Shown here one piece after another: positions 11,660 through 19,944 of a stretch of 64,000 bases of DNA. Below the pieces are notes generated by a model. It ran no database searches. It saw only the letters and a list, made by a program, of their open reading frames with translations, and was not told where the DNA came from. This stretch comes from Clavibacter californiensis (GTDB lineage: Bacteria > Actinomycetota > Actinomycetes > Actinomycetales > Microbacteriaceae). Both the position numbers and the translations under genes were made by a program. The stretch is from assembly GCF_021952865.1 (NCBI RefSeq), contig NZ_CP040792.1, positions 1,612,001-1,676,000 of the forward strand, given 5' to 3'. Position 1 is the stretch's first letter. Each line of letters begins with the position of its first letter.

Positions 11660-12793
11660 GTGAGCGAGGGCTCCCACCGTTCCTCTCCCGCCGCCCGGGG
11701 ATCGGCCGGCCTCGCGGTGGTGACGCCCCACGCCGTGGTGCTCCTGCCCGCCGGCGCCCCGACGCGCGTCGTGGAGGACCTCTGGCGCATCGTCGCGGAT
11801 CCGGCCACCACGGCCGAGGCGGTCGTCGCGGGGCTGCCCCTGCGGGGCGCGGACGAGGTCGCCTCCTTCGCCGTGATCGTGCACGAGGCCGTGGGGCCGG
11901 AGGGCGCGCGCCTCCAGGTGGTGCTGCGCGGGGACGCGGTCCTGGACGCCGCCGTCGACGGTGACGCGGATGCCCGCCGTGTGGACGCGCGGCGGGCCCA
12001 GCCCTTCTACCTCGCCACCCTCGACCGCGTGCGCGCGTACCGGGCAGGGCACGCCGACGCCGCGGCGGGCGCGACCGGGATCGCGAACGGGGGCCTCCCT
12101 CTGATCGCGGGCGCCGTCGCCGCCGACGCCGTCGACTGGCGGCTCGGCGACGCGCGATCCGGCGACGCCGCGGGCGCTCGCGCGGACCGCCGCGGCGGCT
12201 CGCGCGCCGGTCGCCACGCGGCGCCGCCCGCCGACCCCGGCCTCGCTGACCCCGGCCTCGTCGCCACCGTCCTCGACGGGCCGGCGGATCCGGGCGAGCA
12301 CGCGAGGGGACCCGACGCCCGTGAGGCGGAGGCGGAGGCCGAGGCCAGCGCCGGGTCCGCCGGCGTCCCCACCGTCGCGATGCCCACGGTGCCCGCAGCG
12401 GCCGACGACGTGGACGCCGCGCGCGTCGTGCTCGCGTTCCGCGTCCTGCGCGACGGCGTGCCGCACGTCGACGCCGTCGTCCCCGACCGGATCCCCCTCG
12501 ACGCGCCCGCCATCGTCGGCCGCCGCCCCCGGCCGCCGCGCGTCGTCCGGGGCGTCGCCCCGCGCCTCGTGGCGGTGCCGTCGCCGCTCGGCGAGATCTC
12601 CGGCACGCACCTCGGGCTCCGGCAGGACGCCGGCGTGATCGTCGTGACCGACCTCGACTCCACGAACGGCACGGTCGTGCTCGCTCCCGGGTCCGAGCAC
12701 CTCGCGCTTCGTCCGGGGGAGTCGCTCGTGGTCGTCCCTGGCACGCGCATCGACATCGGCGACGGCGTCGTCCTCGAGATCCTGTCCGCCTGA
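11660..12793 (+). CDS. FHA domain protein
   Basis: A 377-residue protein with a C-terminal forkhead-associated (phosphothreonine-binding) domain at about residues 285-372: IVGRRPRPPR, then EISGTHLGL and TDLDSTNGTVVL are the Gly-Arg, Ser-x-x-His and Ser-Thr-Asn-Gly-Thr ligand-contact motifs. The N-terminal 110 residues are a small unrecognised alpha/beta region; the middle (about 150-260) is Ala/Asp/Arg-rich and probably disordered. The stop overlaps the PP2C start (TGATGA), so the two are co-translated: a phospho-reader next to its phosphatase, as in actinobacterial Ser/Thr kinase clusters, though no kinase lies in the window. TAGGAT at 11576 is a possible promoter. Confidence 0.82.
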   Translation: MSEGSHRSSPAARGSAGLAVVTPHAVVLLPAGAPTRVVEDLWRIVADPATTAEAVVAGLPLRGADEVASFAVIVHEAVGPEGARLQVVLRGDAVLDAAVDGDADARRVDARRAQPFYLATLDRVRAYRAGHADAAAGATGIANGGLPLIAGAVAADAVDWRLGDARSGDAAGARADRRGGSRAGRHAAPPADPGLADPGLVATVLDGPADPGEHARGPDAREAEAEAEASAGSAGVPTVAMPTVPAAADDVDAARVVLAFRVLRDGVPHVDAVVPDRIPLDAPAIVGRRPRPPRVVRGVAPRLVAVPSPLGEISGTHLGLRQDAGVIVVTDLDSTNGTVVLAPGSEHLALRPGESLVVVPGTRIDIGDGVVLEILSA

Positions 12794-13629
12794 TGACCGC
12801 CATCGGAGCGGATGTCGCGGAGGCCTCCCTCGCCCTGCCCGACGGCCGCACGCTCGTGCTCGGCTGGGCGTCCATGACCGATCGCGGACTCCGCCGCGAC
12901 CACAACGAGGACAGCGTGCTCGCGGCCGTGCCGTACTTCGCGGTGGCGGACGGGATGGGCGGCCACGCGGCGGGCGACGTGGCGAGCGACGCCGTCATCC
13001 GCCGCCTCGCCGAGGAGCAGGAGCGCGCGGAGTCCGGGTTCGCGGATCCCGAGGGCGTGGAGCCCGCGCTCGACCTGGCTGTCGGCGACATCCGCGAGGA
13101 GACCGGGGAGCTCGAGCTGCACGCCGGGACAACCGTCACGGGCGCGTGCCTGACCCTGGTGTCCGACCGGCCGTACTGGGCCGTCTTCAACGTCGGCGAC
13201 TCGCGCGTCTACCAGCTGCGCGGCGACGTGCTGGAGCAGGTCACCGTGGACCACTCGGTCGTGCAGGAGATGGTGGACGCAGGCCGCATCACGCGCGCGC
13301 AGGCCGACCGGCACCCGGACGGCAACATCATCACCCGGGCGGTGGGCGTCGGCGACGCCGCCGAGGCGGACTACTGGCTGCTGCCCGTGACCGCACGGCT
13401 GCGGCTGCTGGTCTGCTCGGACGGGCTGACCAAGGAGCTGGCCGACGCCGAGATCCGCGGGCACCTGCTCCGCGCCGACGACGCGGCGACGGCCGTGCGC
13501 GACCTCGTGGTGCACGCGCTGGAGAACGGCGGGCGCGACAACGTGACGGCGATCGTGGTCGACGTGCTGCGGATCGACCCCGCCGCCGATGCGACCGACA
13601 CCCCGCGTCGCCGCGGCCTGCGTCGCTGA
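12793..13629 (+). CDS. PP2C-family serine/threonine phosphatase
   Basis: A 278-residue soluble metal-dependent protein phosphatase. The metal ligands and signature motifs are in order: RRDHNEDSV near residue 37, VADGMGGHAAGDVAS near 52, FNVGDSRVYQL near 133, VCSDGLTKEL near 206 and GGRDNVTAIVVD near 244. No membrane helix is present, unlike Mycobacterium PstP. It begins inside the stop of the FHA gene. It should dephosphorylate Ser/Thr kinase targets, possibly including the FHA partner. It is convergent with dapD, 30 bp apart. Confidence 0.92.
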   Translation: MTAIGADVAEASLALPDGRTLVLGWASMTDRGLRRDHNEDSVLAAVPYFAVADGMGGHAAGDVASDAVIRRLAEEQERAESGFADPEGVEPALDLAVGDIREETGELELHAGTTVTGACLTLVSDRPYWAVFNVGDSRVYQLRGDVLEQVTVDHSVVQEMVDAGRITRAQADRHPDGNIITRAVGVGDAAEADYWLLPVTARLRLLVCSDGLTKELADAEIRGHLLRADDAATAVRDLVVHALENGGRDNVTAIVVDVLRIDPAADATDTPRRRGLRR

Positions 13630-13659
13630 GCCCGACGCGGCCGGTCCGCGACGCCCGGG

Positions 13660-14658
13660 CTAGGCGTGCAGCGCGTCGTTGAGGATCGAGCCGCCGCCGC
13701 GCCGCGGGACCGCTTCGACGGCCCCGGTGAGCGAGTTCCGGCGGAAGAGGATCCCGGGCCGCCCGGAGAGCTCGACGGCCTTGACCTGCGGCACGGTGCC
13801 GTCCGGCCCGGGCGCCTCGCCCGCGAGCCGGACCTTGGTGCCGGCCGTCACGTAGAGGCCCGCCTCCACGACGCTGTCGTCGCCGATGGAGATGCCCACG
13901 CCCGAGTTCGCGCCGAGGAGCGCGCGCTCGCCGATCTCGACGCGCTGCGTGCCGCCACCCGAGAGCGTGCCCATGATCGACGCGCCGCCGCCGACGTCCG
14001 AGCCGTCGCCGACGACGACGCCCTGCGTGATGCGCCCCTCGACCATGGACGCGCCGAGCGTGCCGGCGTTGAAGTTGACGAAGCCCTCGTGCATCACGGT
14101 CGTGCCGGGCGCGAGGTGCGCGCCGAGCCGCACACGCGAGGCGTCGGCGATGCGCACGCGGTCGGGCGTGACGTAGTCGAGCAGGCGCGGGAACTTGTCG
14201 ATGCCGTGCGCGGCGATGCCCGCCCGCTGGAGCGAGGGGCGGAGGCGGTCGAAGTCGTCGGGGTGCACGGGCCCGGCGTTGGTCCACACGACGATGGGGA
14301 GGTGGCCGAAGATCCCGTCGAGGGAGATCGTGTTCGGCGCCACGAGCAGGTGGCTGAGCAGGTGCAGCCGCAGGTACGCGTCGGGCGTCGACGTGGGGGG
14401 CGTCTGCAGGTCGATCTCGACCGTGACGATGTCGACCGTCACGCCGCGGCGCGGATCGGTCACGGCGAGCTCCTCGATCCAGGCCGGCGCGATCCAGCGG
14501 TCGCGGCCGGCGGGCAGCGACCCGAGCTCGGGCGCGGGGAACCAGGTGTCGAGCACGGTGCCGTCCGACGCGACGGTCGCGAGGCCGTATCCCCACGCGG
14601 ATCCGGAGGCGGGAGCGGAGGTGGGCGCGGCGGACGAGGGCGAATCGGGAGAGGCCAT
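13660..14658 (-). CDS. dapD: 2,3,4,5-tetrahydropyridine-2,6-dicarboxylate N-succinyltransferase
   Basis: Succinyltransferase of the succinylase branch of diaminopimelate/lysine synthesis. The 332-residue length matches the long actinobacterial type. A left-handed beta-helix of hexapeptide repeats is visible (for example [57 protein letters not shown]), with the typical N-terminal domain [19 protein letters not shown]. It is divergent from dapE, 80 bp apart; each has its own leaderless-type promoter. DapD and DapE act on either side of the aminotransferase step. Confidence 0.95.
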   Translation of the reverse strand: MASPDSPSSAAPTSAPASGSAWGYGLATVASDGTVLDTWFPAPELGSLPAGRDRWIAPAWIEELAVTDPRRGVTVDIVTVEIDLQTPPTSTPDAYLRLHLLSHLLVAPNTISLDGIFGHLPIVVWTNAGPVHPDDFDRLRPSLQRAGIAAHGIDKFPRLLDYVTPDRVRIADASRVRLGAHLAPGTTVMHEGFVNFNAGTLGASMVEGRITQGVVVGDGSDVGGGASIMGTLSGGGTQRVEIGERALLGANSGVGISIGDDSVVEAGLYVTAGTKVRLAGEAPGPDGTVPQVKAVELSGRPGILFRRNSLTGAVEAVPRRGGGSILNDALHA

Positions 14659-14664
14659 GCGGCC

Positions 14665-14670
14665 AGCGTA
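14665..14670 (-). promoter_or_regulatory. -10 hexamer TACGCT for leaderless dapD
   Basis: TACGCT on the minus strand, 6 nt before the dapD ATG. It shares the short divergent region with the dapE promoter. Confidence 0.6.
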
Positions 14671-14725
14671 CCGATCGCCGTGGCCCGTCCCGGGTCCTCC
14701 CCAGGACCGCGTGCCGCGTCCGACC

Positions 14726-14731
14726 TAGGAT
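14726..14731 (+). promoter_or_regulatory. -10 hexamer TAGGAT for leaderless dapE
   Basis: TAGGAT, 6 nt before the dapE ATG, with no Shine-Dalgarno between them. No convincing -35. Confidence 0.6.
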
Positions 14732-14737
14732 GTCCGC

Positions 14738-15835
14738 ATGCCGACCGAGACGCCTCCCGTGCCCGTGCTCGACCTGACGGCGGGGAGCGTGGAGGTCACC
14801 CGCGTGATCTGCGACATCGAGTCGGTCTCCGGCGACGAGGCGACGCTGGCCGACGCCATCGAGAGCGCGCTCGCCGGCTGCGCGCACCTCCAGCTGGAGC
14901 GCGACGGCGACGCGGTCGTCGCCCGCACGCACCTCGGCCGCGACCGCCGCGTCGTCATCGCCGGCCACATCGACACCGTCCCGCTCAACCGCAACCTGCC
15001 CACGCGCACCGAGCACGAGGGCGGCGTCGAGTACCTCTGGGGACGCGGCACGGTCGACATGAAGGCGGGCGTCGCGGTGCAGCTCGTGCTGGCAGCCGAG
15101 CTCGTGGATCCCGCGTACGACATCACCTGGATCTGGTACGACCACGAGGAGGTGTCCGACAGCCTCAACGGTCTCGGCCGCCTCGCCCGCACCCGGCCCG
15201 AGCTCCTGGAGGGCGACTTCGCGATCCTCGGCGAGCCGACGCGCGCGGAGATCGAGGGCGGCTGCAACGGCAACCTGCGCGTCGAGGTCCGCGCGTTCGG
15301 GAAGCGCTCGCACTCGGCCCGCTCCTGGGTCGGCGAGAACGCCATCCACCGCATCGCGCCCGTGCTCGACACGCTGGCCGCGTACGAGGCACGCGAGGTC
15401 GAGGTCGACGGCCTCGTCTACCGCGAGGGCCTCAACGCCGTCGGCGTCTCGGGCGGGATCGCGGGCAACGTGATCCCGGACGAGGCCATGGTGCACGTCA
15501 ACTACCGCTTCGCCCCCAGCCGGTCCGGCGCAGAGGCCGTGGAGCACGTCACGAGCCTGTTCCCCGGCTTCGAGGTCACGGTCGTCGACCTCGCGGAGGG
15601 CGCGCGTCCGGGCCTCGACGCCGAGATCGCGCAGCCGTTCCTCGCCGCGGTCGGCGGCGAGGCGCGCCCCAAGTACGGCTGGACGGACGTCGCCCGCTTC
15701 AGCGCGCTCGGCGTCCCGGCGGTGAACTACGGCCCCGGGGATCCGCTCCTCGCCCACCACGACGACGAGCGCGTCGACGTCGCCCAGATCACGTCGTGCG
15801 AGCGCGGGCTGCGGGCGTGGCTGACGGCGCGCTGA
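14738..15835 (+). CDS. dapE: Succinyl-diaminopimelate desuccinylase
   Basis: A 365-residue M20-family zinc amidohydrolase releasing LL-diaminopimelate from its succinyl form. Zinc and catalytic motifs: AGHIDTVPL near residue 78, WGRGTVDMKAGVA near 106, the catalytic WYDHEEVSDS near 139, LGEPTRAEIEGG near 164 and the C-terminal HHDDERV. The dimerisation domain contains RSHSARSW. It overlaps the start of the following membrane protein gene by about 19 bp if that gene starts at GTG 15817. Confidence 0.94.
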   Translation: MPTETPPVPVLDLTAGSVEVTRVICDIESVSGDEATLADAIESALAGCAHLQLERDGDAVVARTHLGRDRRVVIAGHIDTVPLNRNLPTRTEHEGGVEYLWGRGTVDMKAGVAVQLVLAAELVDPAYDITWIWYDHEEVSDSLNGLGRLARTRPELLEGDFAILGEPTRAEIEGGCNGNLRVEVRAFGKRSHSARSWVGENAIHRIAPVLDTLAAYEAREVEVDGLVYREGLNAVGVSGGIAGNVIPDEAMVHVNYRFAPSRSGAEAVEHVTSLFPGFEVTVVDLAEGARPGLDAEIAQPFLAAVGGEARPKYGWTDVARFSALGVPAVNYGPGDPLLAHHDDERVDVAQITSCERGLRAWLTAR

Positions 15836-17049
15836 CCCGACCGGTCGGGCGCCCCGCGCCGCTCGACCTGCCGGACGCACGACCCGCCGGGCGCGTGCCC
15901 TGGTGGGCAGCGGTCCTCGGCGTCTACGCCGCGAGCCGCGTGCTCACCACCGTGCTGATGCTCGTCTCGGCCCGCAGCCAGATCCGCACCCCGTGGGCCC
16001 CCGCCTCCCCGTCCTACCTGCAGTACGCCACCTTCTGGGACGCCGGCTGGTACCGCGACATCGCGACCTTCGGCTACCCGACCGTCCTCCCCGTCGACAC
16101 CGCGGGGCACGTGCAGTCGAACCCGTGGGCCTTCCTGCCCGTCTACCCGGCCATCGTGCGCGCCATCCAGGACGCCACGGGCGCGCCCTTCGACGTGGCC
16201 GCGGTCGCCGTCTCGGTGCTCGCCGGCGCCGGCGCCGTGCTCGTGCTGCACCGCCTGCTGTCGCGCTTCCTCTCACCGTCCTCCACCCTCACCGCGGTGG
16301 TCATCGTCTGCGTCGCGCCGGTCTCGCCGCTCTTCCAGATCGCGTACGCCGAGAGCCTGCAGACGCTCCTGCTCCTCGTCGCCCTGCTGCTCCTGGTAGA
16401 GCGGCGCTACGTGCTCCTCGCGCCCGTCGTGGTGATCATGGCGTTCACCCGCCCCCTCGGCCTCGCCTTCGCGCTCGCGCTGGTGCTGCACGGCGCGCAT
16501 CGGATCGCCACGGCCCGCCGGGATCCGTTCCCGCCCGCGGAACGGGCACGGCTCGTCCTCGCGACGACCTCCGCCGTCGCCGCGGGCGCCGCGTGGCCGG
16601 TGATCGCCTGGATCCGCACGGGCTCCTTCACGGCGTACACCGACACGGAGCTCTCCTGGCGCGCGGCGTACGTCGGCTACCGGCACCTCGTGCCCTTCGA
16701 GGCGTGGTTCGACGCGGGCGACTTCTGGATCGGCGGGATCGCGGGCGCGATCGCCGTGGTGGTCGCCGTCGCGGCCTTCGTCCTGATCCTGCTGCGCCCC
16801 TCCGTGCGCGCGCTCGGCCCCGACCTCCGCATCTGGATCGCGTCCTACGGCCTGTACCTCTTCGCGGTCTTCTTCCCGCAGTCGAGCGTCTTCCGCCTGC
16901 TCCTGCCCATGATCCCGCTGGCCGGGGCGCTCGCCGTGCCGAGGTCTCGCGCGTACCGCATCGCGGTGGGCGTCGCCATGGTCGTCGGCCAGTGGATCTG
17001 GATCGACGTCTTCTGGCGTGCCACCGCGGGCGACTGGACGCCGCCGTGA
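15817..17049 (+). CDS. GT-C-like polytopic membrane protein (PIG-V/mannosyltransferase type)
   Basis: A protein of about 410 residues with roughly nine to ten membrane helices. The motif FWDAGWYRDIATFGYP in the first external loop, with the acidic residue in WDAGWY, followed by AFLPVYP, matches the PIG-V-related mannosyltransferase group that uses lipid-linked sugars on the outer membrane face. This is a family assignment from memory. The start is uncertain: GTG 15817 lies inside the end of dapE, and a later GTG (VPWWAAVLGVYAASR) would still keep all helices. The reading frame continues far upstream antisense to dapD without meaning. Probably co-transcribed with dapE. Confidence 0.7.
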   Translation: MADGALTRPVGRPAPLDLPDARPAGRVPWWAAVLGVYAASRVLTTVLMLVSARSQIRTPWAPASPSYLQYATFWDAGWYRDIATFGYPTVLPVDTAGHVQSNPWAFLPVYPAIVRAIQDATGAPFDVAAVAVSVLAGAGAVLVLHRLLSRFLSPSSTLTAVVIVCVAPVSPLFQIAYAESLQTLLLLVALLLLVERRYVLLAPVVVIMAFTRPLGLAFALALVLHGAHRIATARRDPFPPAERARLVLATTSAVAAGAAWPVIAWIRTGSFTAYTDTELSWRAAYVGYRHLVPFEAWFDAGDFWIGGIAGAIAVVVAVAAFVLILLRPSVRALGPDLRIWIASYGLYLFAVFFPQSSVFRLLLPMIPLAGALAVPRSRAYRIAVGVAMVVGQWIWIDVFWRATAGDWTPP

Positions 17050-17162
17050 CCCGGCGCCCGCGACTCCTCCCGGCCGCCCCGCCGCGCCCCCTCCACCGCC
17101 GGCCGGGGGCGCGTCGGGCTTAGCACGGAGCCGCGCGTTCATCGGGGGGCGTGTCCATGCGG

Positions 17163-17168
17163 GATAAT
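17163..17168 (+). promoter_or_regulatory. -10 hexamer GATAAT before the DUF3117 gene
   Basis: GATAAT is an unusually A+T-rich hexamer in this context, 28 nt before ATG 17197, giving a short leader of about 22 nt that carries the ribosome site AAAGGGGA. TTCATC at 17138 is a possible weak -35 at 19 nt. Confidence 0.5.
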
Positions 17169-17196
17169 GGAGGGACATCCACGAAAGGGGAGCCGA

Positions 17197-17370
17197 ATGG
17201 CAGCCATGAAGCCCAGGACCGGCGACGGACCGATGGAGGCCGTGAAGGAGGGCAGGCTCATCATCGTGCGCGTGCCCTTGGAGGGAGGCGGACGACTCGT
17301 CGTCTCCGTCAACGACGCCGAAGCGAAGGAGCTTCACGATGCCCTCGCCGCGGTGACCAGCGCGAGCTAG
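17197..17370 (+). CDS. DUF3117 domain small protein
   Basis: A 57-residue soluble protein of the DUF3117 family, which is nearly invariant across actinobacteria (as I recall, Rv1211-like): AAMKPRTGDGPMEAVKEGR, LIIVRVPLEGGGRLVV, then a short C-terminal helix. The function is unknown. ATG 17197 was chosen because AAAGGGGA precedes it and family homology starts there; an in-frame ATG ten codons upstream overlaps the -10 region. A strong hairpin follows the gene, so it is probably a single-gene transcript, and likely abundant given the good promoter and ribosome site. Confidence 0.9.
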   Translation: MAAMKPRTGDGPMEAVKEGRLIIVRVPLEGGGRLVVSVNDAEAKELHDALAAVTSAS

Positions 17371-17389
17371 TCGAGACCGCATCACGCGA

Positions 17390-17424
17390 CACCGCCCGCC
17401 CCGTCGACGACGGGGCGGGCGGTG
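17390..17424 (+). terminator. Hairpin terminator after the DUF3117 gene
   Basis: A perfect 16-bp GC stem (17390-17405 with 17409-17424) and a 3-nt loop, 20 bp after the stop. It is followed by ctgtct only, without a U-run. It may also serve the convergent methyltransferase gene, which ends at 17476. Confidence 0.8.
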
Positions 17425-17475
17425 CTGTCTGCGTGGTGCGTCCGGAGCCGGGGTCCGCGACCGGCGGCCCGGGGG

Positions 17476-18108
17476 TCAGCGCCCGGTCTTGGCGATCTGC
17501 AGCAGGCCGTCGCCCGCGGGCGACAGCGACGCCACCACGGCGCCCGATCCCGCCGTCTCCTGCACGAGCGTGCGGAATGCCGCCGTCTGCGCGTCACGCG
17601 CCGCCGGGTTCTGCACGCGTCCGCGCCACAGCGCGTGCGGCACGAGGACGAGCCCGCCGGTGCGCGCGAGGCGCAGGCCGTGCTCGACGTACTCGATGAC
17701 CTGGGCGGGATCCGCGTCCACCAGGACGAGGTCGTAGCTCGCGTCGCTCATCCGCGGCAGCACGTCGAGGGCGCGGCCGGTGATGAGGCGCACGCGGTTG
17801 GCGGGCACCTCGGCGTCCGCGAGGATCTCGCGCGCCGCCTGCTGGTGGTCGAACTCGACGTCGATGCTCGTGAGCACCGCCCGCGGTGCGCCGCGGAAGA
17901 TGCAGAGCCCCGAGACGCCTGCTCCCGTGCCGATCTCGATGACGCTGGTCGCGCGCGTCGCCGCCGCGAGGAGCGAGAGCTGCGCGCCGACGGCGGGGGA
18001 GACGGCCTCGATGCCGAGCTCGCGCGAGTGCTGGCGCGCCAGGGCGATGTGCTCGTCCTCCACGACGACGTCCTCGGCGAACTTCCACCCGGTCTCCTGG
18101 TCGGACAC
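17476..18108 (-). CDS. Class I SAM-dependent O-methyltransferase
   Basis: A 210-residue member of the O-methyltransferase 3 (catechol OMT-like) family. The SAM-binding motif VIEIGTGAGVSGL is near residue 56, followed by the acidic ribose contact SIDVEFDHQQ and the LVLVDADPAQ metal/substrate loop. The GTG start at 18108 is preceded by GGGAGG. The substrate cannot be read from the sequence. The position next to tatB and near Mrp matches the Mycobacterium Rv1220c neighbourhood as I recall it. Confidence 0.87.
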   Translation of the reverse strand: MSDQETGWKFAEDVVVEDEHIALARQHSRELGIEAVSPAVGAQLSLLAAATRATSVIEIGTGAGVSGLCIFRGAPRAVLTSIDVEFDHQQAAREILADAEVPANRVRLITGRALDVLPRMSDASYDLVLVDADPAQVIEYVEHGLRLARTGGLVLVPHALWRGRVQNPAARDAQTAAFRTLVQETAGSGAVVASLSPAGDGLLQIAKTGR

Positions 18109-18246
18109 GCGGCACCTCCCTCTTCCGGGTCCCCAGGGTATCGGCCCGGCGGCACCCGCCCGACCGACGGGTGTCCGGTGCGGATCGGATGCGCCCCTGC
18201 CGCTGACGGGACCCTGCGCTCGGGCGGAGATCGCACCTCGACCGAC

Positions 18247-18252
18247 TAGCCT
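18247..18252 (+). promoter_or_regulatory. -10 hexamer TAGCCT for leaderless tatB
   Basis: TAGCCT, 6 nt before ATG 18259. It argues against the in-frame GTG at 18253, which would lie directly against the hexamer. Confidence 0.55.
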
Positions 18253-18258
18253 GTGATC

Positions 18259-18633
18259 ATGTTCGGCCTGACGTTCGAGAAGCTGATGCTCATCGGCATC
18301 ATCGCCGTGTTCCTGCTCGGCCCCGAGCGGCTGCCGGTCTACACCCAGAAGCTCGCGGATCTGGTGAAGGCCGCGCGCCGCATGGCCACCGGCGCCCGGG
18401 AGCGCATGCGCGACGAGCTGGGGCCGGAGTTCGACGAGGTCGACTGGAAGAAGCTCGACCCGCGCCAGTACGACCCGCGCCGCATCATCAAGGAGGCGCT
18501 GTTCGAGGACGAGCCCGTCGTGACGAAGCCGCGCGTCCCCGTCGAGACCACCATCGCCCGCCGCCAGCGCCTGGAGCGCGAGGCAGCCGCCGCGTCGGCC
18601 CAGCCCGCGCCGTTCGACGCCGAGGCCACCTGA
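18259..18633 (+). CDS. tatB: Twin-arginine translocase subunit TatB
   Basis: A 124-residue component of the Tat receptor complex for folded proteins. It has the single N-terminal helix MFGLTFEKLMLIGIIAVFLL, the hinge GPERLP typical of TatA/B, an amphipathic helix (KLADLVKAARRMATGARERM) and a charged tail with ELGPEFDEVDW, which favours TatB over TatA. ATG 18259 was chosen by the family N-terminus and by the leaderless promoter position. tatA and tatC are not in the window; a split Tat locus is normal in actinobacteria. It is convergent with the LysR gene. Confidence 0.87.
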   Translation: MFGLTFEKLMLIGIIAVFLLGPERLPVYTQKLADLVKAARRMATGARERMRDELGPEFDEVDWKKLDPRQYDPRRIIKEALFEDEPVVTKPRVPVETTIARRQRLEREAAAASAQPAPFDAEAT

Positions 18634-18689
18634 CGCCCGTCGCCTGACCGCGATCCGTCCGCCTGCGTCATCCGGGCATCCATCCCGCC

Positions 18690-19607
18690 TCAGCCGTTCC
18701 CGCTGAAGCGCGCGTCCACCGCCTTCGCCTCCGCGCGGAGGGCGTCAACGACGGCGCGCACAGACGGACGCTCGGCGCGGTCCGGGCGCAGGAGCACGTG
18801 CAGGTGACGCTTCGACGTGACGCCCGACAGCCGCTTGACCACCACGCCCTCGTGCGATCCGGCCGTGTACCGCGGCAGCAGCGCGATCCCGTGCCCGGAC
18901 GCCACGAGCGACTCCGTGATGCGGGTGTCGCTGAACCGCTGGACCACGCGCGCGGGCGCGCCCACGGCCTGCTCGATGTCGAGGAGGATCCGGTCGAAGG
19001 GCAGCCCCTGCGGCACCCCGATCCAGGGCTCGCCGCTGAGGTCGGCCGGGCTCACCGACGCCCGCCCGGCGAGGCGGTGGTCCGTCGGCATCGCGACGTC
19101 GAGCGGCTCCACCATGAGCGGCACGATCACGAGGCCGAGCCCGCGCCAGGTGCCCGCGCCCGCGAGCGAGTGGGCGATGACCACGTCGAAGTCGGCGGTG
19201 AGGTCGGCGAAGGCGCGGGACGGCGGATCCCGGTCGCTCGCCCGCAGCGTGAGGTCGGGGATCCCGGCGACGCGGTCGAGGAGGCCGGGCAGCAGCATCT
19301 GCGCCGCGGTGGGGAACGTGGCGAGGGTGACCTCGCCGGACGGCTGGTGCCGGAAGTCCTCCCACAGCGCCTCGGCGCGCGCCACCGCGACGGCGATGTC
19401 GGTCGCCGTGCGGGCGAGCGCGCGGCCCGCGTCGGTCAGCACGATCCCGCGTCCGGAGCGCTCGGTGAGCGGCACGCCGGCCTCGCGCTCGAGCACCTTG
19501 AGCTGCTGCGAGACGGCCGACGGGGTCCGGCCAGCGGCGCGGGCGACGGCGCCCACGCTGCCACGGTCGGCGAGCTCGCGGAGGAGCTCGAGTCGACGGA
19601 TGTCCAT
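18690..19607 (-). CDS. LysR family transcriptional regulator
   Basis: A 305-residue regulator. The N-terminal winged helix-turn-helix is MDIRRLELLRELADRGSVGA with GRTPSAVSQQLKVLEREAG, and the rest is a two-lobed periplasmic-binding-protein-like effector domain (STLATFPTAAQMLLPGLL-type start at about residue 95). ATG 19607 follows a TAGCCT hexamer by 6 nt. It diverges from a 40-residue membrane microprotein gene 115 bp away, the natural candidate target. The effector is unknown. Confidence 0.9.
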   Translation of the reverse strand: MDIRRLELLRELADRGSVGAVARAAGRTPSAVSQQLKVLEREAGVPLTERSGRGIVLTDAGRALARTATDIAVAVARAEALWEDFRHQPSGEVTLATFPTAAQMLLPGLLDRVAGIPDLTLRASDRDPPSRAFADLTADFDVVIAHSLAGAGTWRGLGLVIVPLMVEPLDVAMPTDHRLAGRASVSPADLSGEPWIGVPQGLPFDRILLDIEQAVGAPARVVQRFSDTRITESLVASGHGIALLPRYTAGSHEGVVVKRLSGVTSKRHLHVLLRPDRAERPSVRAVVDALRAEAKAVDARFSGNG

Positions 19608-19613
19608 GAAGGC

Positions 19614-19619
19614 AGGCTA
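19614..19619 (-). promoter_or_regulatory. -10 hexamer TAGCCT for the leaderless LysR gene
   Basis: TAGCCT on the minus strand, 6 nt before ATG 19607. The divergent region 19608-19722 would also hold any LysR operator; I could not identify a clear T-N11-A palindrome. Confidence 0.5.
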
Positions 19620-19722
19620 CTCGACCAGGCAAGGACTATGAGCTTGTCCTGAACGGTACGCGGTGGTCCCATTGAGGTGCGGCGGAATGCGCCGCCATCC
19701 GCCTTCTCGCAGGAGCACCACC

Positions 19723-19845
19723 ATGACCGTCTTCCTCATCGCCATCGCCGCCCTCTCCGTCTCCGCCATCGCCGGCACCGTCGTCGTCACGGCGCGCGAC
19801 GGCTACCGCGCGATGCCCACGCGCACGCACCGCAGCCACGTCTAG
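19723..19845 (+). CDS. 40-residue single-helix membrane microprotein
   Basis: One membrane helix (MTVFLIAIAALSVSAIAGTV) followed by a basic cytoplasmic tail ARDGYRAMPTRTHRS. The start ATG 19723 has the good Shine-Dalgarno AGGAG 6 nt upstream, which with the hydrophobic segment and the following hairpin supports a real gene. The tail pattern DGYR..PTR resembles small unnamed actinobacterial proteins I have seen, without known function. It is divergent from the LysR gene, which may control it. Confidence 0.65.
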   Translation: MTVFLIAIAALSVSAIAGTVVVTARDGYRAMPTRTHRSHV

Positions 19846-19860
19846 GCAGCGCCCGCAGCA

Positions 19861-19906
19861 CGCACGAGGAGGACGGCAGCCCGCGGGCTGCCGTCCTCCT
19901 CGTGCG
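19861..19906. terminator. 46-bp perfect palindrome, bidirectional terminator
   Basis: The left arm 19861-19882 and right arm 19885-19906 are exact reverse complements around a central GC dinucleotide. It lies 15 bp after the microprotein stop and 38 bp after the stop of Mrp, which is transcribed toward it, so it can end both transcripts. Confidence 0.85.
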
Positions 19907-19944
19907 TCACGGGGGCGTCGTCGGGAGCAGGGGCGTCTGCGCGC

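Noticed and set aside
13666-15816. Long upstream extension of the GT-C-like membrane protein frame through dapD and dapE
   Set aside because: The extension is antisense to dapD and out of frame with dapE. Membrane protein homology begins only after about 15817.
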